Below are positions 1 through 7,846 of a stretch of 64,000 bases of DNA, piece by piece. Source of the DNA: Macrococcoides bohemicum (lineage in GTDB: Bacteria > Bacillota > Bacilli > Staphylococcales > Staphylococcaceae); the NCBI RefSeq assembly GCF_003259675.1, contig NZ_PZJG01000006.1, forward strand, positions 62,001 to 126,000, read 5' to 3'. The notes under the pieces are model-generated. The model saw only the letters and a program-made list of their open reading frames with translations. It was not told the DNA's origin and did not search any database. How positions within the stretch are numbered: position 1 is the stretch's first letter; each line of letters opens with the position of its first letter. The position numbers and the translations under genes were made by a program.

Positions 1-498
1 GCGATCACCGATCATGATGCATTCATCTCTATTGAGTCCGTGTGTATCAATGACATGCTGGATTACTTCTGCTTTATTAGTCCGTGTGCCATCTAACTCA
101 CTACCGGTAATAGACTCGAAGTAATGTGCAAGATTAAAATGTTCTAAAATCGGTACAGCAAAATACGTTGGTTTACTTGTTGCGATATACAACTTTTTAT
201 CCATCGATTTTAATGCTTGTAATAGTAATGGAATGCCTGGATATACTTCATTTTCAAACATTCCTTTATCGCTGAAGTATTCTCTGTATAGTCTGATTGC
301 TTCGGCATTATTGTCGCCTGATAATTGATAGAAAGTTTCATAACTTTCATGCAGTGGTGGACCGATAAACGGAATAAGTGCTGCATTATCCGGGGCTTCA
401 ATATTTAATTTTTGCAGAGAATAGATAATGCTATTCGTAATGCCCATATAAGGGTCAGTTAACGTGCCATCTAAATCAAAAAGTATATGTTGATACAT
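1..498 (-). CDS. HAD-family phosphatase, phosphoglycolate phosphatase-like (3' end beyond window)
   Basis: The gene runs off the left edge, so only the N-terminal 166 residues are visible. The protein begins MYQHILFDLDGTLTDP, the HAD motif I with nucleophile and acid/base aspartates (DxDGT). A later stretch, KKLYIATSKP, fits motif II, and the last visible residues, ECIMIGDR, fit the start of the motif-IV acidic loop. The alpha-helical cap between motifs I and II resembles the PGP/Gph group of small-molecule phosphatases; the substrate cannot be read from sequence. The ATG overlaps the stop of the upstream namA gene in a TAATG arrangement, so the two are probably translationally coupled. Class assignment is firm, substrate open. 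Confidence 0.85.
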   Translation of the reverse strand, partial: MYQHILFDLDGTLTDPYMGITNSIIYSLQKLNIEAPDNAALIPFIGPPLHESYETFYQLSGDNNAEAIRLYREYFSDKGMFENEVYPGIPLLLQALKSMDKKLYIATSKPTYFAVPILEHFNLAHYFESITGSELDGTRTNKAEVIQHVIDTHGLNRDECIMIGDR

Positions 499-1538
499 TA
501 ATGGATGCCTCTTTCATATTGCATAGGCACATTAATATCATCGCGTAATGCTTTCACAGCATGGATTGCCCAGTATGGATCGTTAAGCATTCCGCGACCG
601 ACTGCAATTAAATCTGCATCATCGTTACGAAGTGTCATTTCAGCTGTTTCGGGTGCGTCTAAAATACCTACAGCAATTACGGGTACATCAAACTTTTCTT
701 TGAAGCGTTTTGCAAATGGTACTTGATAGCCAGGATAGTTACCTGGTTTATCAATGCCAGCAGGTGCTTCACCTCCTGTAGAAATATGAAACATGTCGAC
801 ACCAGCATTTAAATATTTTTCTGATATGGCTAAAGCATGTTCTATATCATAGCCACCATCCATATATTCTCGTGCTGAAATTCTAAAGATTAAAGGCATA
901 TCTTCCGGCATTACTGATTTTGCAGCTTTAATTACTTCAACGCCAAACAATGAAAGGTCCTTGCCGTATTCATCGTCACGTTTATTGATACCTGGGGAAT
1001 GGAATTGATGAATTAAATAACCGTGTGCTCCGTGAAGTTCAATTGCATCAAACCCAGCTTCAACTGCTCGACGTACACTTTCTTTATATTTAACGACCAT
1101 CGCTTTGACTTCTTCGTTTGAAAGTTCACGAGGATAGCGAATTGGACCGAAATCTGTAGGTTCTTCTACTGGCGTTGTAGATGATGAAACTGGCGTTTCA
1201 ACATCACGAGCTTTTCTACCTGCATGGGCAATTTGAATAGCAGCTTTGGCACCATTATTATGAATACCTTCTACAATATGCTTATAAGCTGGAATTTGGG
1301 CATCATCCCATAAACCAAGACAGTTTTTCGTAATACGACCTTCTGGTTCAACATTTGTCATTTCTACAATAATAAGCCCCGTTTGACCAACAGCACGTGA
1401 TGCATAATGGACGTAATGCCATTCAGTAGGCGTTCCATCCTCTTTTTCTACAGAATATTGACACATCGGTGGCATGACGATTCTGTTTTTTAGTTCCAGA
1501 CCTTTGAATGAATAAGGGGTATTTAATAATGTTTTCAT
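498..1538 (-). CDS. namA: NADPH dehydrogenase, old yellow enzyme family (NamA/YqjM)
   Basis: This 346-residue FMN-dependent oxidoreductase reduces activated C=C bonds and nitro compounds with NADPH. The N-terminus carries Cys26 and Tyr28 in MPPMCQYS, the residues that tune FMN in B. subtilis YqjM. The substrate-anion motif HGAHGYLIHQF provides His169, His172 and Tyr174. Length matches the YqjM subclass (about 340 residues). It is the promoter-proximal gene of a two-gene unit, its stop overlapping the start of the HAD phosphatase by one base. The start ATG at 1538 follows AAAGGAG. The true physiological substrate is unknown, as for most members of this family. Confidence 0.93.
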   Translation of the reverse strand: MKTLLNTPYSFKGLELKNRIVMPPMCQYSVEKEDGTPTEWHYVHYASRAVGQTGLIIVEMTNVEPEGRITKNCLGLWDDAQIPAYKHIVEGIHNNGAKAAIQIAHAGRKARDVETPVSSSTTPVEEPTDFGPIRYPRELSNEEVKAMVVKYKESVRRAVEAGFDAIELHGAHGYLIHQFHSPGINKRDDEYGKDLSLFGVEVIKAAKSVMPEDMPLIFRISAREYMDGGYDIEHALAISEKYLNAGVDMFHISTGGEAPAGIDKPGNYPGYQVPFAKRFKEKFDVPVIAVGILDAPETAEMTLRNDDADLIAVGRGMLNDPYWAIHAVKALRDDINVPMQYERGIH

Positions 1539-1726
1539 AATGATGCTCCTTTAGTTTTTTTATTTATTATAAAGCTTCTATCCGGAGAATGATAAACATC
1601 TGTTTGAATAACAATGCTGAACTGTAGCATTAATTAAATATTAATTAAATTTACATTTTAGTTAAATGAAATATCATTTTAAATAACGTATAATAAAAGT
1701 AAGTGAAGGTAAAGGGTGTGTATGAG

Positions 1727-2485
1727 ATGTTTGAAGTGAAAACAGAGATTAAAATTATTCCTGATGGCTACGAATCTACAAACCGTTATTTCCATAAGCA
1801 TGTATTAAATAATTATTTAGAGTTAGGTGTTACGTTGATCGGTCGATGGGTGAATGAGGACAAGACAATCATTACAGAGATTTGGGGATACTTAGACGAA
1901 AAGCATTATCGAGATTTCTTTGAGCTCCGTAAAAAGACGAAACACTATCAAAACTCATTACCAGATAAGTTAGCAAATGATAAGTGGATTATTTCAAAGA
2001 AAGATATGATCATAACGCCGACTGGTGATTATAAGATGGACTTACATATCGTCTCTACAAATGTACTCGTACAGAATGAAAAAGATGAAGTGTTACTGGT
2101 AAGAAGTTTACATCGTAGTGACACGTTAGAATTACCTGGGGGTCGATTAGATAAAGATGAGGATATGATTAGTGGTGCAGTGCGAGAAGTAAAAGAAGAA
2201 ACTGGATTAGATGTCGCGATTAAAGGTTTATTGTACAGTTCGCATAACAAAACGAGCGGGATCGTCAATTTTACTTTTTTAGGTGAAGTGATTGGCGGTA
2301 CATTGCAAAATGGTGATGAAGAGACAACGGATGTTGGATTTTATGCTATCAATAAAAAGAATATTTCGAAGTTTGTGACACGTAAAGTTTCGGAAGACCG
2401 CATACTTAATGCATTAGAGAAAAAAGCACAAAAATTTGATCTGTATGAGAATAATCCGTATAAAATAATTCAATCATTTAAATAA
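1727..2485 (+). CDS. NUDIX hydrolase with N-terminal NIPSNAP-like domain
   Basis: This 252-residue protein has two parts. Residues about 1-100 look like a NIPSNAP/dimeric alpha-beta barrel domain: a beta strand, a helix, then LGVTLIGRWVNEDKTIITEI, an acidic-aromatic stretch and a short helix. From about residue 105 a NUDIX fold begins, with a complete Nudix box starting GGRLDKDED and continuing REVKEETGL, so the metal-binding glutamates are present. NUDIX enzymes cleave nucleoside diphosphates linked to another moiety; the substrate is unknown. I chose ATG 1727, preceded by AAAGGG, over an in-frame GTG at 1703 that lacks a ribosome site. The NIPSNAP call rests on pattern recognition only. Confidence 0.8.
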   Translation: MFEVKTEIKIIPDGYESTNRYFHKHVLNNYLELGVTLIGRWVNEDKTIITEIWGYLDEKHYRDFFELRKKTKHYQNSLPDKLANDKWIISKKDMIITPTGDYKMDLHIVSTNVLVQNEKDEVLLVRSLHRSDTLELPGGRLDKDEDMISGAVREVKEETGLDVAIKGLLYSSHNKTSGIVNFTFLGEVIGGTLQNGDEETTDVGFYAINKKNISKFVTRKVSEDRILNALEKKAQKFDLYENNPYKIIQSFK

Positions 2486-2513
2486 ACCCTGAATCTACGT
2501 CGATTCAGGGTTT
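2484..2513. terminator. Bidirectional terminator between convergent genes
   Basis: A perfect 12-bp inverted repeat (AAACCCTGAATC and its complement, loop of 6) lies between the NUDIX gene and the convergent C45-family gene. T-rich sequence on both sides suits termination in both directions. Confidence 0.85.
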
Positions 2514-2516
2514 ATT

Positions 2517-3554
2517 TTATTCACTGGCAAAAGTAATATCGCTGTTGATTTGTCCCGTAAACGATTGTACTGGTAGTGGTTTACCATCTAACCAATCCTG
2601 AAAATTTAAGGTTGTTGGTGTATTGTTACCACCGAGCGCAAATTGGACGCTTAAATCTTTAGGGAAGTAACAACTTGTATGAATCGTTCCGCTCCAGCTG
2701 GAATATAGTTCGCTGAATATGCCAGCTTCAGGGTCATTCATTATTTTAAATGCATTAGCGGCATCCGTATTACTATTTGTCTGCGCTTTTAAATTACGCA
2801 TCCGCATCTCAGAATCTGTTAGTGCACGTCGATTCTCATGTGTTAACACTTCGAAGTGATTTGTGCAGTAATGATGTTCACGTACAATGATGTCGCGCGG
2901 TGTGGCTTCGACGATTTGCGTAATACCTTTTTTATCAAGCAGAATGTAGCTGAAACTAGAGCGGTGTGGAATTTCCTTTAAGAATTGCACAGCATCATCA
3001 ACCGACTGACAACACTCAAGTATCATACGACCAATCATATAACATACGAAACCGTCTCCCGGTATTTTGCGATGCATGAAATTATATCCCATCGTAAGAC
3101 CATGTTCGTTCATCCCGTCCATTCTACCTGTGATACGTGAAACAGGTGCCATCGTTGCATAGCCGGAATCATTTGGCTGGAAGAAGGTGAAGCGGCCATC
3201 ATAAGTAGCAGGATGATAATCATAGTTTCTAACTAAAAAATTTTCCGTGGTGAATACACTACATCCGCTAGGTTTAGCATACACTCGGTAATGACCAAAG
3301 TTCTGTATGATTTGAGTCATATCCATCTTTAATACAGCCTGCAATCCAAGCAATTCTTCCCAGATACCTGGCGCGAAACGTTTAAATGCAGCTTTTGTCT
3401 CCTGAATATCTATATCGAAACGTGGGCGACGAATACGCCATTCACGTGCGCGATTCTCCATCATTAATGTTGTTTGAAGCCACTTTCCCTGTTCTATGCC
3501 GAAATCGAAATGACTCCCACGAAACTCTGTGATTACACTTTTAACTTGTTGCAT
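2517..3554 (-). CDS. C45-family autoproteolytic acyltransferase/hydrolase
   Basis: This 345-residue protein resembles the acyl-CoA:6-aminopenicillanic acid acyltransferase (peptidase C45) branch of Ntn-hydrolases. Members self-cleave so that a Cys becomes the N-terminal nucleophile. The candidate nucleophile is Cys98 in KPSGCSVFTTENF, followed by the family-typical RNYDYHP. Later segments such as DGMNEHGLTMGYNF fit the fold. No signal peptide is present, so it should be cytoplasmic. ATG 3554 follows a strong CGGAGGTG site; 13 extra upstream codons are open but lack support. It is divergent from the XRE operon. Actual substrate is unknown; acyl-amide or N-acyl amino acid hydrolysis are possibilities. 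Confidence 0.82.
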   Translation of the reverse strand: MQQVKSVITEFRGSHFDFGIEQGKWLQTTLMMENRAREWRIRRPRFDIDIQETKAAFKRFAPGIWEELLGLQAVLKMDMTQIIQNFGHYRVYAKPSGCSVFTTENFLVRNYDYHPATYDGRFTFFQPNDSGYATMAPVSRITGRMDGMNEHGLTMGYNFMHRKIPGDGFVCYMIGRMILECCQSVDDAVQFLKEIPHRSSFSYILLDKKGITQIVEATPRDIIVREHHYCTNHFEVLTHENRRALTDSEMRMRNLKAQTNSNTDAANAFKIMNDPEAGIFSELYSSWSGTIHTSCYFPKDLSVQFALGGNNTPTTLNFQDWLDGKPLPVQSFTGQINSDITFASE

Positions 3555-3614
3555 TGATACACCTCCGTAAACACTATAGAGAAAGTATAACAAAGAATAA
3601 ATAGAATGAATAAT

Positions 3615-3654
3615 GTAAAGTGAACTTTACGTAAAGGAAGCTTTACATTATAAT
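3615..3654 (+). promoter_or_regulatory. Tandem palindromes overlapping the promoter of the XRE operon
   Basis: Two adjacent inverted repeats share the half-site GTAAAG. The first is GTAAAGT-GA-ACTTTAC (3615-3630) and the second GTAAAG-GAAG-CTTTAC (3631-3646). A consensus -10 TATAAT follows at 3649-3654; the -35 region would fall inside the palindromes. Such placement suits repression by a DNA-binding dimer, most simply the XRE protein encoded immediately downstream. The regulator identity is inference. Confidence 0.7.
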
Positions 3655-3674
3655 GATATTGAAGAGGTGAGTGT

Positions 3675-3881
3675 ATGAAGAATAAATTAGCTGAATTTAG
3701 AAAGTTACATGGATACTCACAGGAAACATTAGCAAAACAACTGAAGGTATCAAGACAAACCATTATTTCAATTGAAAAAGGGAAGTATAATCCATCATTA
3801 CCACTTGGAATGATGATTGCTGAAGTTTTTAATGTAAGTGTTGAAGCAATTTTTATATTAGAAGAAAGTGACTATGAGTGA
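3675..3881 (+). CDS. XRE-family transcriptional regulator, small single-domain
   Basis: This 68-residue protein is almost entirely one Cro/CI-type helix-turn-helix: LAEFRKLHGYSQETLAKQLK, then VSRQTIISIEKGKYNPSLPL. It resembles the compact YgzD/YvaO-type regulators of Firmicutes that sit ahead of small membrane-protein genes. It has no sensor or dimerisation domain beyond the HTH. A GAGGTGAG site precedes the ATG. The promoter carries two tandem palindromes that it probably binds. It is the first gene of an apparent three-gene operon with two small membrane proteins; its stop is 11 bases before the next start. Confidence 0.9.
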   Translation: MKNKLAEFRKLHGYSQETLAKQLKVSRQTIISIEKGKYNPSLPLGMMIAEVFNVSVEAIFILEESDYE

Positions 3882-3892
3882 GGAGGATGCGT

Positions 3893-4267
3893 ATGTTTAA
3901 TCATTTAGAAGGCAATAGACCGATGCTATATTTTCTTGGTGGTGGATTGTTACTGATGTCGTTATTTTTTATGGTTGTGATATTCGAGAAACCGGAACTA
4001 TATGCGATGCAGTTAGTACTTGGCATTCATATGATTTTAATGGGAATACAAAATCGAGATGAATTGTTAGATGAACGCGTTGTCGCATTAAGCAATAGAG
4101 CATTTAAAACATCTTATATGGTGACACTACTTACAGGGATGCTATTTTTTACACTTTATACGTTTGGATTAATCACTATAAGAGCAGAAAGTGCAATTGT
4201 GATAATTTTGGCTATAATGTTTTTATCTTTTTCAGTGAGTAATTTCATGCTATGGCGAAAATATTAG
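3893..4267 (+). CDS. Small membrane protein A of the XRE operon (four predicted TM segments)
   Basis: This 124-residue protein has hydrophobic stretches near residues 17-35, 42-58, 78-98 and 102-120, so about four membrane spans. Between spans two and three lies an acidic loop, NRDELLDERVVALSNRAFKTS. A DER-containing loop followed by a membrane helix recalls the DUF2178-type proteins often encoded beside small XRE regulators, but I cannot assign the family with certainty. ATG 3893 follows a perfect AGGAGG six bases upstream. It is a likely paralogue of the next gene, sharing size, topology and the DER loop. Function unknown. Confidence 0.75.
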   Translation: MFNHLEGNRPMLYFLGGGLLLMSLFFMVVIFEKPELYAMQLVLGIHMILMGIQNRDELLDERVVALSNRAFKTSYMVTLLTGMLFFTLYTFGLITIRAESAIVIILAIMFLSFSVSNFMLWRKY

Positions 4268-4277
4268 GAGGATGTGT

Positions 4278-4655
4278 ATGTTTAGTAGAAGAAAACTTAG
4301 TAGAGGAGAATTGATTATTTTTGGTACGGCAATTACTTCGATGATCCTTATTGCTTATATCACTTCAGGGTTTACTATGGATGGAGGAATTATGATTATG
4401 GCAGTAGGATTAAGTTATTTAATTAATGCAATAGAACCTGGTGCTGAAGTGGATGATGAAAGGGATCAACGTGTATTACTTGAAAGTTTTAGATGGATGA
4501 CAATGTGTTTATATATTATATGGGCTGTATTATACATTGGAGCTTCGTTTAGTTTTTTTCATCTTTCTAAAGAAATGTATATTATCATACCGATGGCGGT
4601 TTGTATCCTTATACAATCAATAGCTAGAGTAATTCTTAGTAAATTTATCATGTGA
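4278..4655 (+). CDS. Small membrane protein B of the XRE operon (four predicted TM segments)
   Basis: This 125-residue protein has predicted membrane helices near residues 13-30, 37-52, 74-93 and 101-120. Its central loop, EVDDERDQRVLLESFRW, matches the position and DER signature of the loop in the preceding protein. The translation signal is copied too: AGGAGG then six bases to ATG 4278, identical in layout to the previous gene. This suggests an old tandem duplication. It ends the operon, about 70 bases before the strong hairpin at 4725. No catalytic motif is visible, and the role, perhaps membrane sensing for the XRE regulator, is speculation. Confidence 0.75.
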   Translation: MFSRRKLSRGELIIFGTAITSMILIAYITSGFTMDGGIMIMAVGLSYLINAIEPGAEVDDERDQRVLLESFRWMTMCLYIIWAVLYIGASFSFFHLSKEMYIIIPMAVCILIQSIARVILSKFIM

Positions 4656-4686
4656 ATAAAAATTTAAGTTGAGCATGAATAGTGAT

Positions 4687-4712
4687 GGTCGGTTCTAATC
4701 GATAACCGCCCC
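4687..4712. repeat. Degenerate copy of the GGGCCGATTC...AACCGCCCC hairpin repeat
   Basis: The stretch GGTCGGTT - 9 bases - AACCGCCCC folds into an imperfect hairpin and resembles the 27-base unit repeated near 63527-63634 (GGGCCGATTC...GGAACCGCCCC). It lies 12 bases before another hairpin that contains the same GGGCCGATTC core. Confidence 0.5.
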
Positions 4713-4724
4713 AAAACAAACAAA

Positions 4725-4755
4725 ATGGGCCGATTCATCAAAAGAATCGGCCCAT
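4725..4755. terminator. Strong hairpin between convergent XRE operon and aur
   Basis: A perfect 12-bp stem (ATGGGCCGATTC with its complement, 7-base loop) lies between convergent genes. The T-run is weak, so it may act as a terminator, a repeat hairpin, or both. The core GGGCCGATTC is shared with the repeats near 63.6 kb. Confidence 0.7.
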
Positions 4756-4776
4756 AATCATTTCTAAAATCAACTA

Positions 4777-6300
4777 CTAGTAAACACCAACTGCATCCCA
4801 AGCTGCTTTGATAGTATTTGCTTCAGTTTGACCATATAAGTCTAAAGCTGATTGAATTAATGCTGCTTTAGTATCTTTAAAGTTTGATGTTGATGTTAAG
4901 TAGTAAGATAATGCACGGTAATAAATTTGTTCTGCTTTTGATTTATCCATTTTTGTCACAGTATTGTAGAATGCTTTGTTAGGAATTCCTGAGTTGATGT
5001 GTACGCCACCCCAGTCACCGTTTTCAGTGTTAGGTAAGCGTTGGTAGTTATTCATATGCGATGGTTGATTGTAAAGTTCTGGTTGTGAGAAACTACGTAA
5101 TGCATCCCCAGCTTTTCTCGGTGTATAAACATCTTCACCCATCAAGAAGTCTGGGTCTACAAAGTAACCGAATACGTCCGACATTGATTCATTAATTGCG
5201 CCTGGCTCATTTTCATAAACAAGCCCTGCAGTATGTTCAGTTACAGCATGTGTTAATTCATGTGCGATAATATCGTTGGCACCTGATAATGAAGTGAAAG
5301 TAACACCATCACCATCGCCGTAAACCATAGCTTCGCCATTCCAGAATGCATTGTTGTAATTTGAACCATAGTGAACTACTGAGTAGATAGGTGCGCCTTT
5401 TCCGTCGTAAGAGTCACGATTGTGAGTATTTTTAAAGTAATCGTAAACTACATCGCCATAATAATGCGCATCAACTGCTGCTTTTTGACTTGAAGATGTG
5501 AAGTATTTATCAGTGTCTCTTACGATATTGAAGTTTGTTTGTGTGTTAGAAGCATCATAAGTTTCAATATTCCCAGTATGTGTAGTATCGGCTAGATAGA
5601 AGTAACTACCTTCCTGAAAGATATTTAAATTTTTATATTTATTATCAACACCGTATCCATAACCTGTCGTTGCAGCATCGTATAACATATTTTGTTTTTT
5701 GAGAATTGCGCCAGTTTCAGCATCAATTTGAACGTGCCAGTTTGCAGCTTCTGGAGAAACGTAGATTAATTGGATATTGTACACATATTTATTTTTATCT
5801 GCATTGACCGCTACTTCAGCTTTTTTAACGACTTTGCGGTTATCAAGATTTTTTACTTTATCTTTATCTGCACCGACTGCTTTAAATGCTAAATCAACTG
5901 CTTGATCTTGAGATAATTTTTGTACATTTGTTGGATTCACTTCTTTTTGGTCAAGTTCACCATTTACATGAACGACCTGGTTTTTATCGTTAACATGAAT
6001 TTTAATTTCTTTATTTAGTGCTTTTTTACCGTTATTATGAGGTTTTAATGTATAGTGTGTGAATCCTTTATCGTCTTTTTCTACTTTTGTAATTTCATAT
6101 TGTTTATAAAATTTCTTTGCAGCTTTGTCACCTGGTAAAGATTTTAAGAAGTTTTTTGCATCGATTTTTGATTGTACTTTCTGAAGGTGGTGAAGTGATT
6201 TGCTTGTTTCTGTTTTAGCAAAAGCTGTTTCGCCTTGAGATAAACTTGCTAGTAAAGTCGATGATAATACGACAGCAGGTAAAATGTACTTTTTATTCAT
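4777..6300 (-). CDS. aur: Aureolysin-type secreted zinc metalloprotease (thermolysin family, M4)
   Basis: This 507-residue preproenzyme has the length expected for aureolysin. Residues 1-28 form a signal peptide ending near AFA-KTE. An FTP/PepSY propeptide follows to about residue 205, including LSQDQAVDLAFKAV and the WHVQIDAETGAIL segment. The mature M4 domain contains the zinc motif HELTH (His347, Glu348, His351) and the third ligand in GAINESMSDVFGY. The C-terminal domain has the M4 active-site segment GGVHINSGIPNKAFY. The ATG follows AAGGAGTG by eight bases; three extra codons from a GTG at 6309 are unlikely. It is monocistronic. In S. aureus the enzyme activates other secreted proteases. 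Confidence 0.95.
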   Translation of the reverse strand: MNKKYILPAVVLSSTLLASLSQGETAFAKTETSKSLHHLQKVQSKIDAKNFLKSLPGDKAAKKFYKQYEITKVEKDDKGFTHYTLKPHNNGKKALNKEIKIHVNDKNQVVHVNGELDQKEVNPTNVQKLSQDQAVDLAFKAVGADKDKVKNLDNRKVVKKAEVAVNADKNKYVYNIQLIYVSPEAANWHVQIDAETGAILKKQNMLYDAATTGYGYGVDNKYKNLNIFQEGSYFYLADTTHTGNIETYDASNTQTNFNIVRDTDKYFTSSSQKAAVDAHYYGDVVYDYFKNTHNRDSYDGKGAPIYSVVHYGSNYNNAFWNGEAMVYGDGDGVTFTSLSGANDIIAHELTHAVTEHTAGLVYENEPGAINESMSDVFGYFVDPDFLMGEDVYTPRKAGDALRSFSQPELYNQPSHMNNYQRLPNTENGDWGGVHINSGIPNKAFYNTVTKMDKSKAEQIYYRALSYYLTSTSNFKDTKAALIQSALDLYGQTEANTIKAAWDAVGVY

Positions 6301-6544
6301 TAATAACACTCCTTATTTGTCTAAAATTTAATTACAAGATTTATTATACGGATTATCAATTTTAATACACTCGTATACACCGCAATTATTTTTACTCAAA
6401 AAAGTTAACATGAACGTATTTTACTCATTCTATGTCTTTTTCATAGAATTATTTAAAATTTATGTTGAACAAAACCCTTTGATTTTAAGATATTTAACAA
6501 AATTAACAATTTATTAGATGTTAATTTAAAAAAGTAAAAAAAGA

Positions 6545-6565
6545 TGTAGCTAATTATTAGCTACA
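6545..6565 (-). terminator. Terminator overlapping the stop codon of the 6550 gene
   Basis: A 9-bp stem (TGTAGCTAA with its complement, 3-base loop) is followed on the minus strand by a T-rich tail. The TAG stop at 6550-6552 is inside the stem. The rest of the interval 6301-6549 is very AT-rich and holds the aur promoter region; a TATAAT reading toward aur is visible at 6342-6347 without a convincing -35. Confidence 0.75.
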
Positions 6566-6936
6566 CCTTTTTCAACATATGCTCGAATCAATTTACGATC
6601 TTTTTCTCCAACTGTCTCAAAAGTAAATATACATAATGCTGCTTTCTCTGAAACATTATAATGTTCATCACCACGAGATATTTTAATAATAACTACATTA
6701 GCTGTACCGCGTTCAGTTTTATGCATTACATCGAATTGCCATTCTAAATTTGAGCTTTTGGTTTCATCGAGACAACGCTGGATACCTGCGATGAATTCAT
6801 CATATCCTTGTTCATATTTAATGCCGTCATCATAGATGATATTCGTTTGAACATTTTTATCGATGATTTCTTTAATTTTTTCAATGTTGTTGTTCTGCCA
6901 AGCAGCTAGTAAATGTACGTGTGGCATTTGTCTCAT
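6550..6936 (-). CDS. Small soluble protein, possibly NTF2/SnoaL-like
   Basis: This protein of about 128 residues begins with a helix containing HLLAAWQNNNIEKIKEIID, which suits the first helix of NTF2-like cone folds, followed by alternating strands (TNIIYDD, EWQFDVMHKTE, TANVVIIKISRG, KAALCIFTFET). That pattern supports an NTF2/SnoaL-like fold, but no catalytic residues can be named. There is no signal peptide or membrane segment. Two starts are possible, ATG 6936 and ATG 6927, neither with a strong ribosome site. It is transcribed alone toward aur and ends in its own terminator. Function unknown. Confidence 0.65.
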   Translation of the reverse strand: MRQMPHVHLLAAWQNNNIEKIKEIIDKNVQTNIIYDDGIKYEQGYDEFIAGIQRCLDETKSSNLEWQFDVMHKTERGTANVVIIKISRGDEHYNVSEKAALCIFTFETVGEKDRKLIRAYVEKGVANN

Positions 6937-7056
6937 CCTATCTTCTTTTTTATTTATACTATATCATAATCTTAAATATATAATATTAATTATTTCATTC
7001 CATTTTACTCATGTGGTAAAATATATTTAAAGAATCAGTAGAGGAGTGAAACACAG

Positions 7057-7227
7057 ATGGAATTTGTTAAATCTCTATTCAAAGCAATCTTTATTACATT
7101 TTTAGTATTATCTGTTATTGTTACTGCTGGTGCAGCTTTATTTGTTATCAGCTTTAAGAAAGATTTTGAAGATATCGAACGTCGTACGAAAGCAATCATT
7201 GCTAAAATTGAATCAGAAAATGTTTAA
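7057..7227 (+). CDS. Small single-pass membrane protein (56 aa)
   Basis: This short gene starts at an ATG preceded by GAGGAGTG. It encodes 56 residues: a basic N-terminus (MEFVKSLFKA), one hydrophobic helix (about residues 11-32, rich in Ile, Val and Ala) and a charged amphipathic tail (KKDFEDIERRTKAIIAKIE) likely to be cytoplasmic and possibly coiled-coil. A terminator begins at the stop codon, so it is an independent transcription unit. I do not recognise the family. Confidence 0.75.
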   Translation: MEFVKSLFKAIFITFLVLSVIVTAGAALFVISFKKDFEDIERRTKAIIAKIESENV

Positions 7228-7256
7228 GACTCTGTTATTTAGAGTCTTTTTATTTT
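7226..7256 (+). terminator. Terminator of the small membrane protein gene
   Basis: AAGACTCT - 7-base loop - AGAGTCTT followed by a T-run; the stem begins within the stop codon. Confidence 0.85.
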
Positions 7257-7286
7257 GCATAAAATAAATTTATCCGGGGTGTTCAA

Positions 7287-7808
7287 TTGAGTCCATTACA
7301 ATCTATTTCACAAGAAGAATTACATGGTTTAGAAAATATTCATTCAGAGCAGGAAATGTTACAGCTGATTCAATTGATGAGAAAAGAAAGACCAGTTATT
7401 CATGATATCGTAATAGGGTGTAGTAGGAATAATCTTGATTTGATAAAAGCATATCAGTTTAAATTTTTGTGGGAACAATTTGGAGGTTTAGGAGGTACAG
7501 GTGGAACTGTGCTTGCAATTGTAAGCTGGAACCCACACTCATCTTCATTTAATAAATATGTTAAACGTATCGCCAGACACATACCAGATGGTTTCGTAGC
7601 AATCGGAGAAACTGGAGGTTTTGAACAAATTATGAGAAGATTGCATCGTTTCACAGATGTAAAAGCAGATAGAACATTTGTATTTTCTTCTTTAGAATCT
7701 CAGCAAATGATTAATAGTGGTGGTATCTTTATCTTTGAAGGTATGCAAGGCACTTCAAAACTCGGTACTTATTTTTCAGTTCGTAATGGACTAATTCAAA
7801 TTACATAA
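7287..7808 (+). CDS. Protein of unknown function with Gly-rich loop (TTG start)
   Basis: This 173-residue soluble protein starts at TTG, with GGGGTG six bases upstream. It contains a glycine-rich segment, FGGLGGTGGTVLAIVSWNP, in its centre and a second glycine motif, GFVAIGETGGFEQI. Neither is a classical Walker A, since no Lys-Thr/Ser follows. A hydrophobic strand precedes the first loop (HDIVIGCSRNNLD). These alternating strands and loops suggest an alpha/beta fold. No signal peptide, membrane helix or catalytic triad is recognisable. It lies alone between two terminators. I cannot assign a family. Confidence 0.7.
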   Translation: MSPLQSISQEELHGLENIHSEQEMLQLIQLMRKERPVIHDIVIGCSRNNLDLIKAYQFKFLWEQFGGLGGTGGTVLAIVSWNPHSSSFNKYVKRIARHIPDGFVAIGETGGFEQIMRRLHRFTDVKADRTFVFSSLESQQMINSGGIFIFEGMQGTSKLGTYFSVRNGLIQIT

Positions 7809-7813
7809 ATTAA

Positions 7814-7844
7814 AACGCACATGCCATAAGCATGTGCGTTTTCT
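7814..7844. terminator. Bidirectional terminator before the LPXTG gene
   Basis: AACGCACATGC - CATAA - GCATGTGCGTT, a perfect 11-bp stem with T-rich flanks between convergent genes. Confidence 0.88.
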
Positions 7845-7846
7845 CA

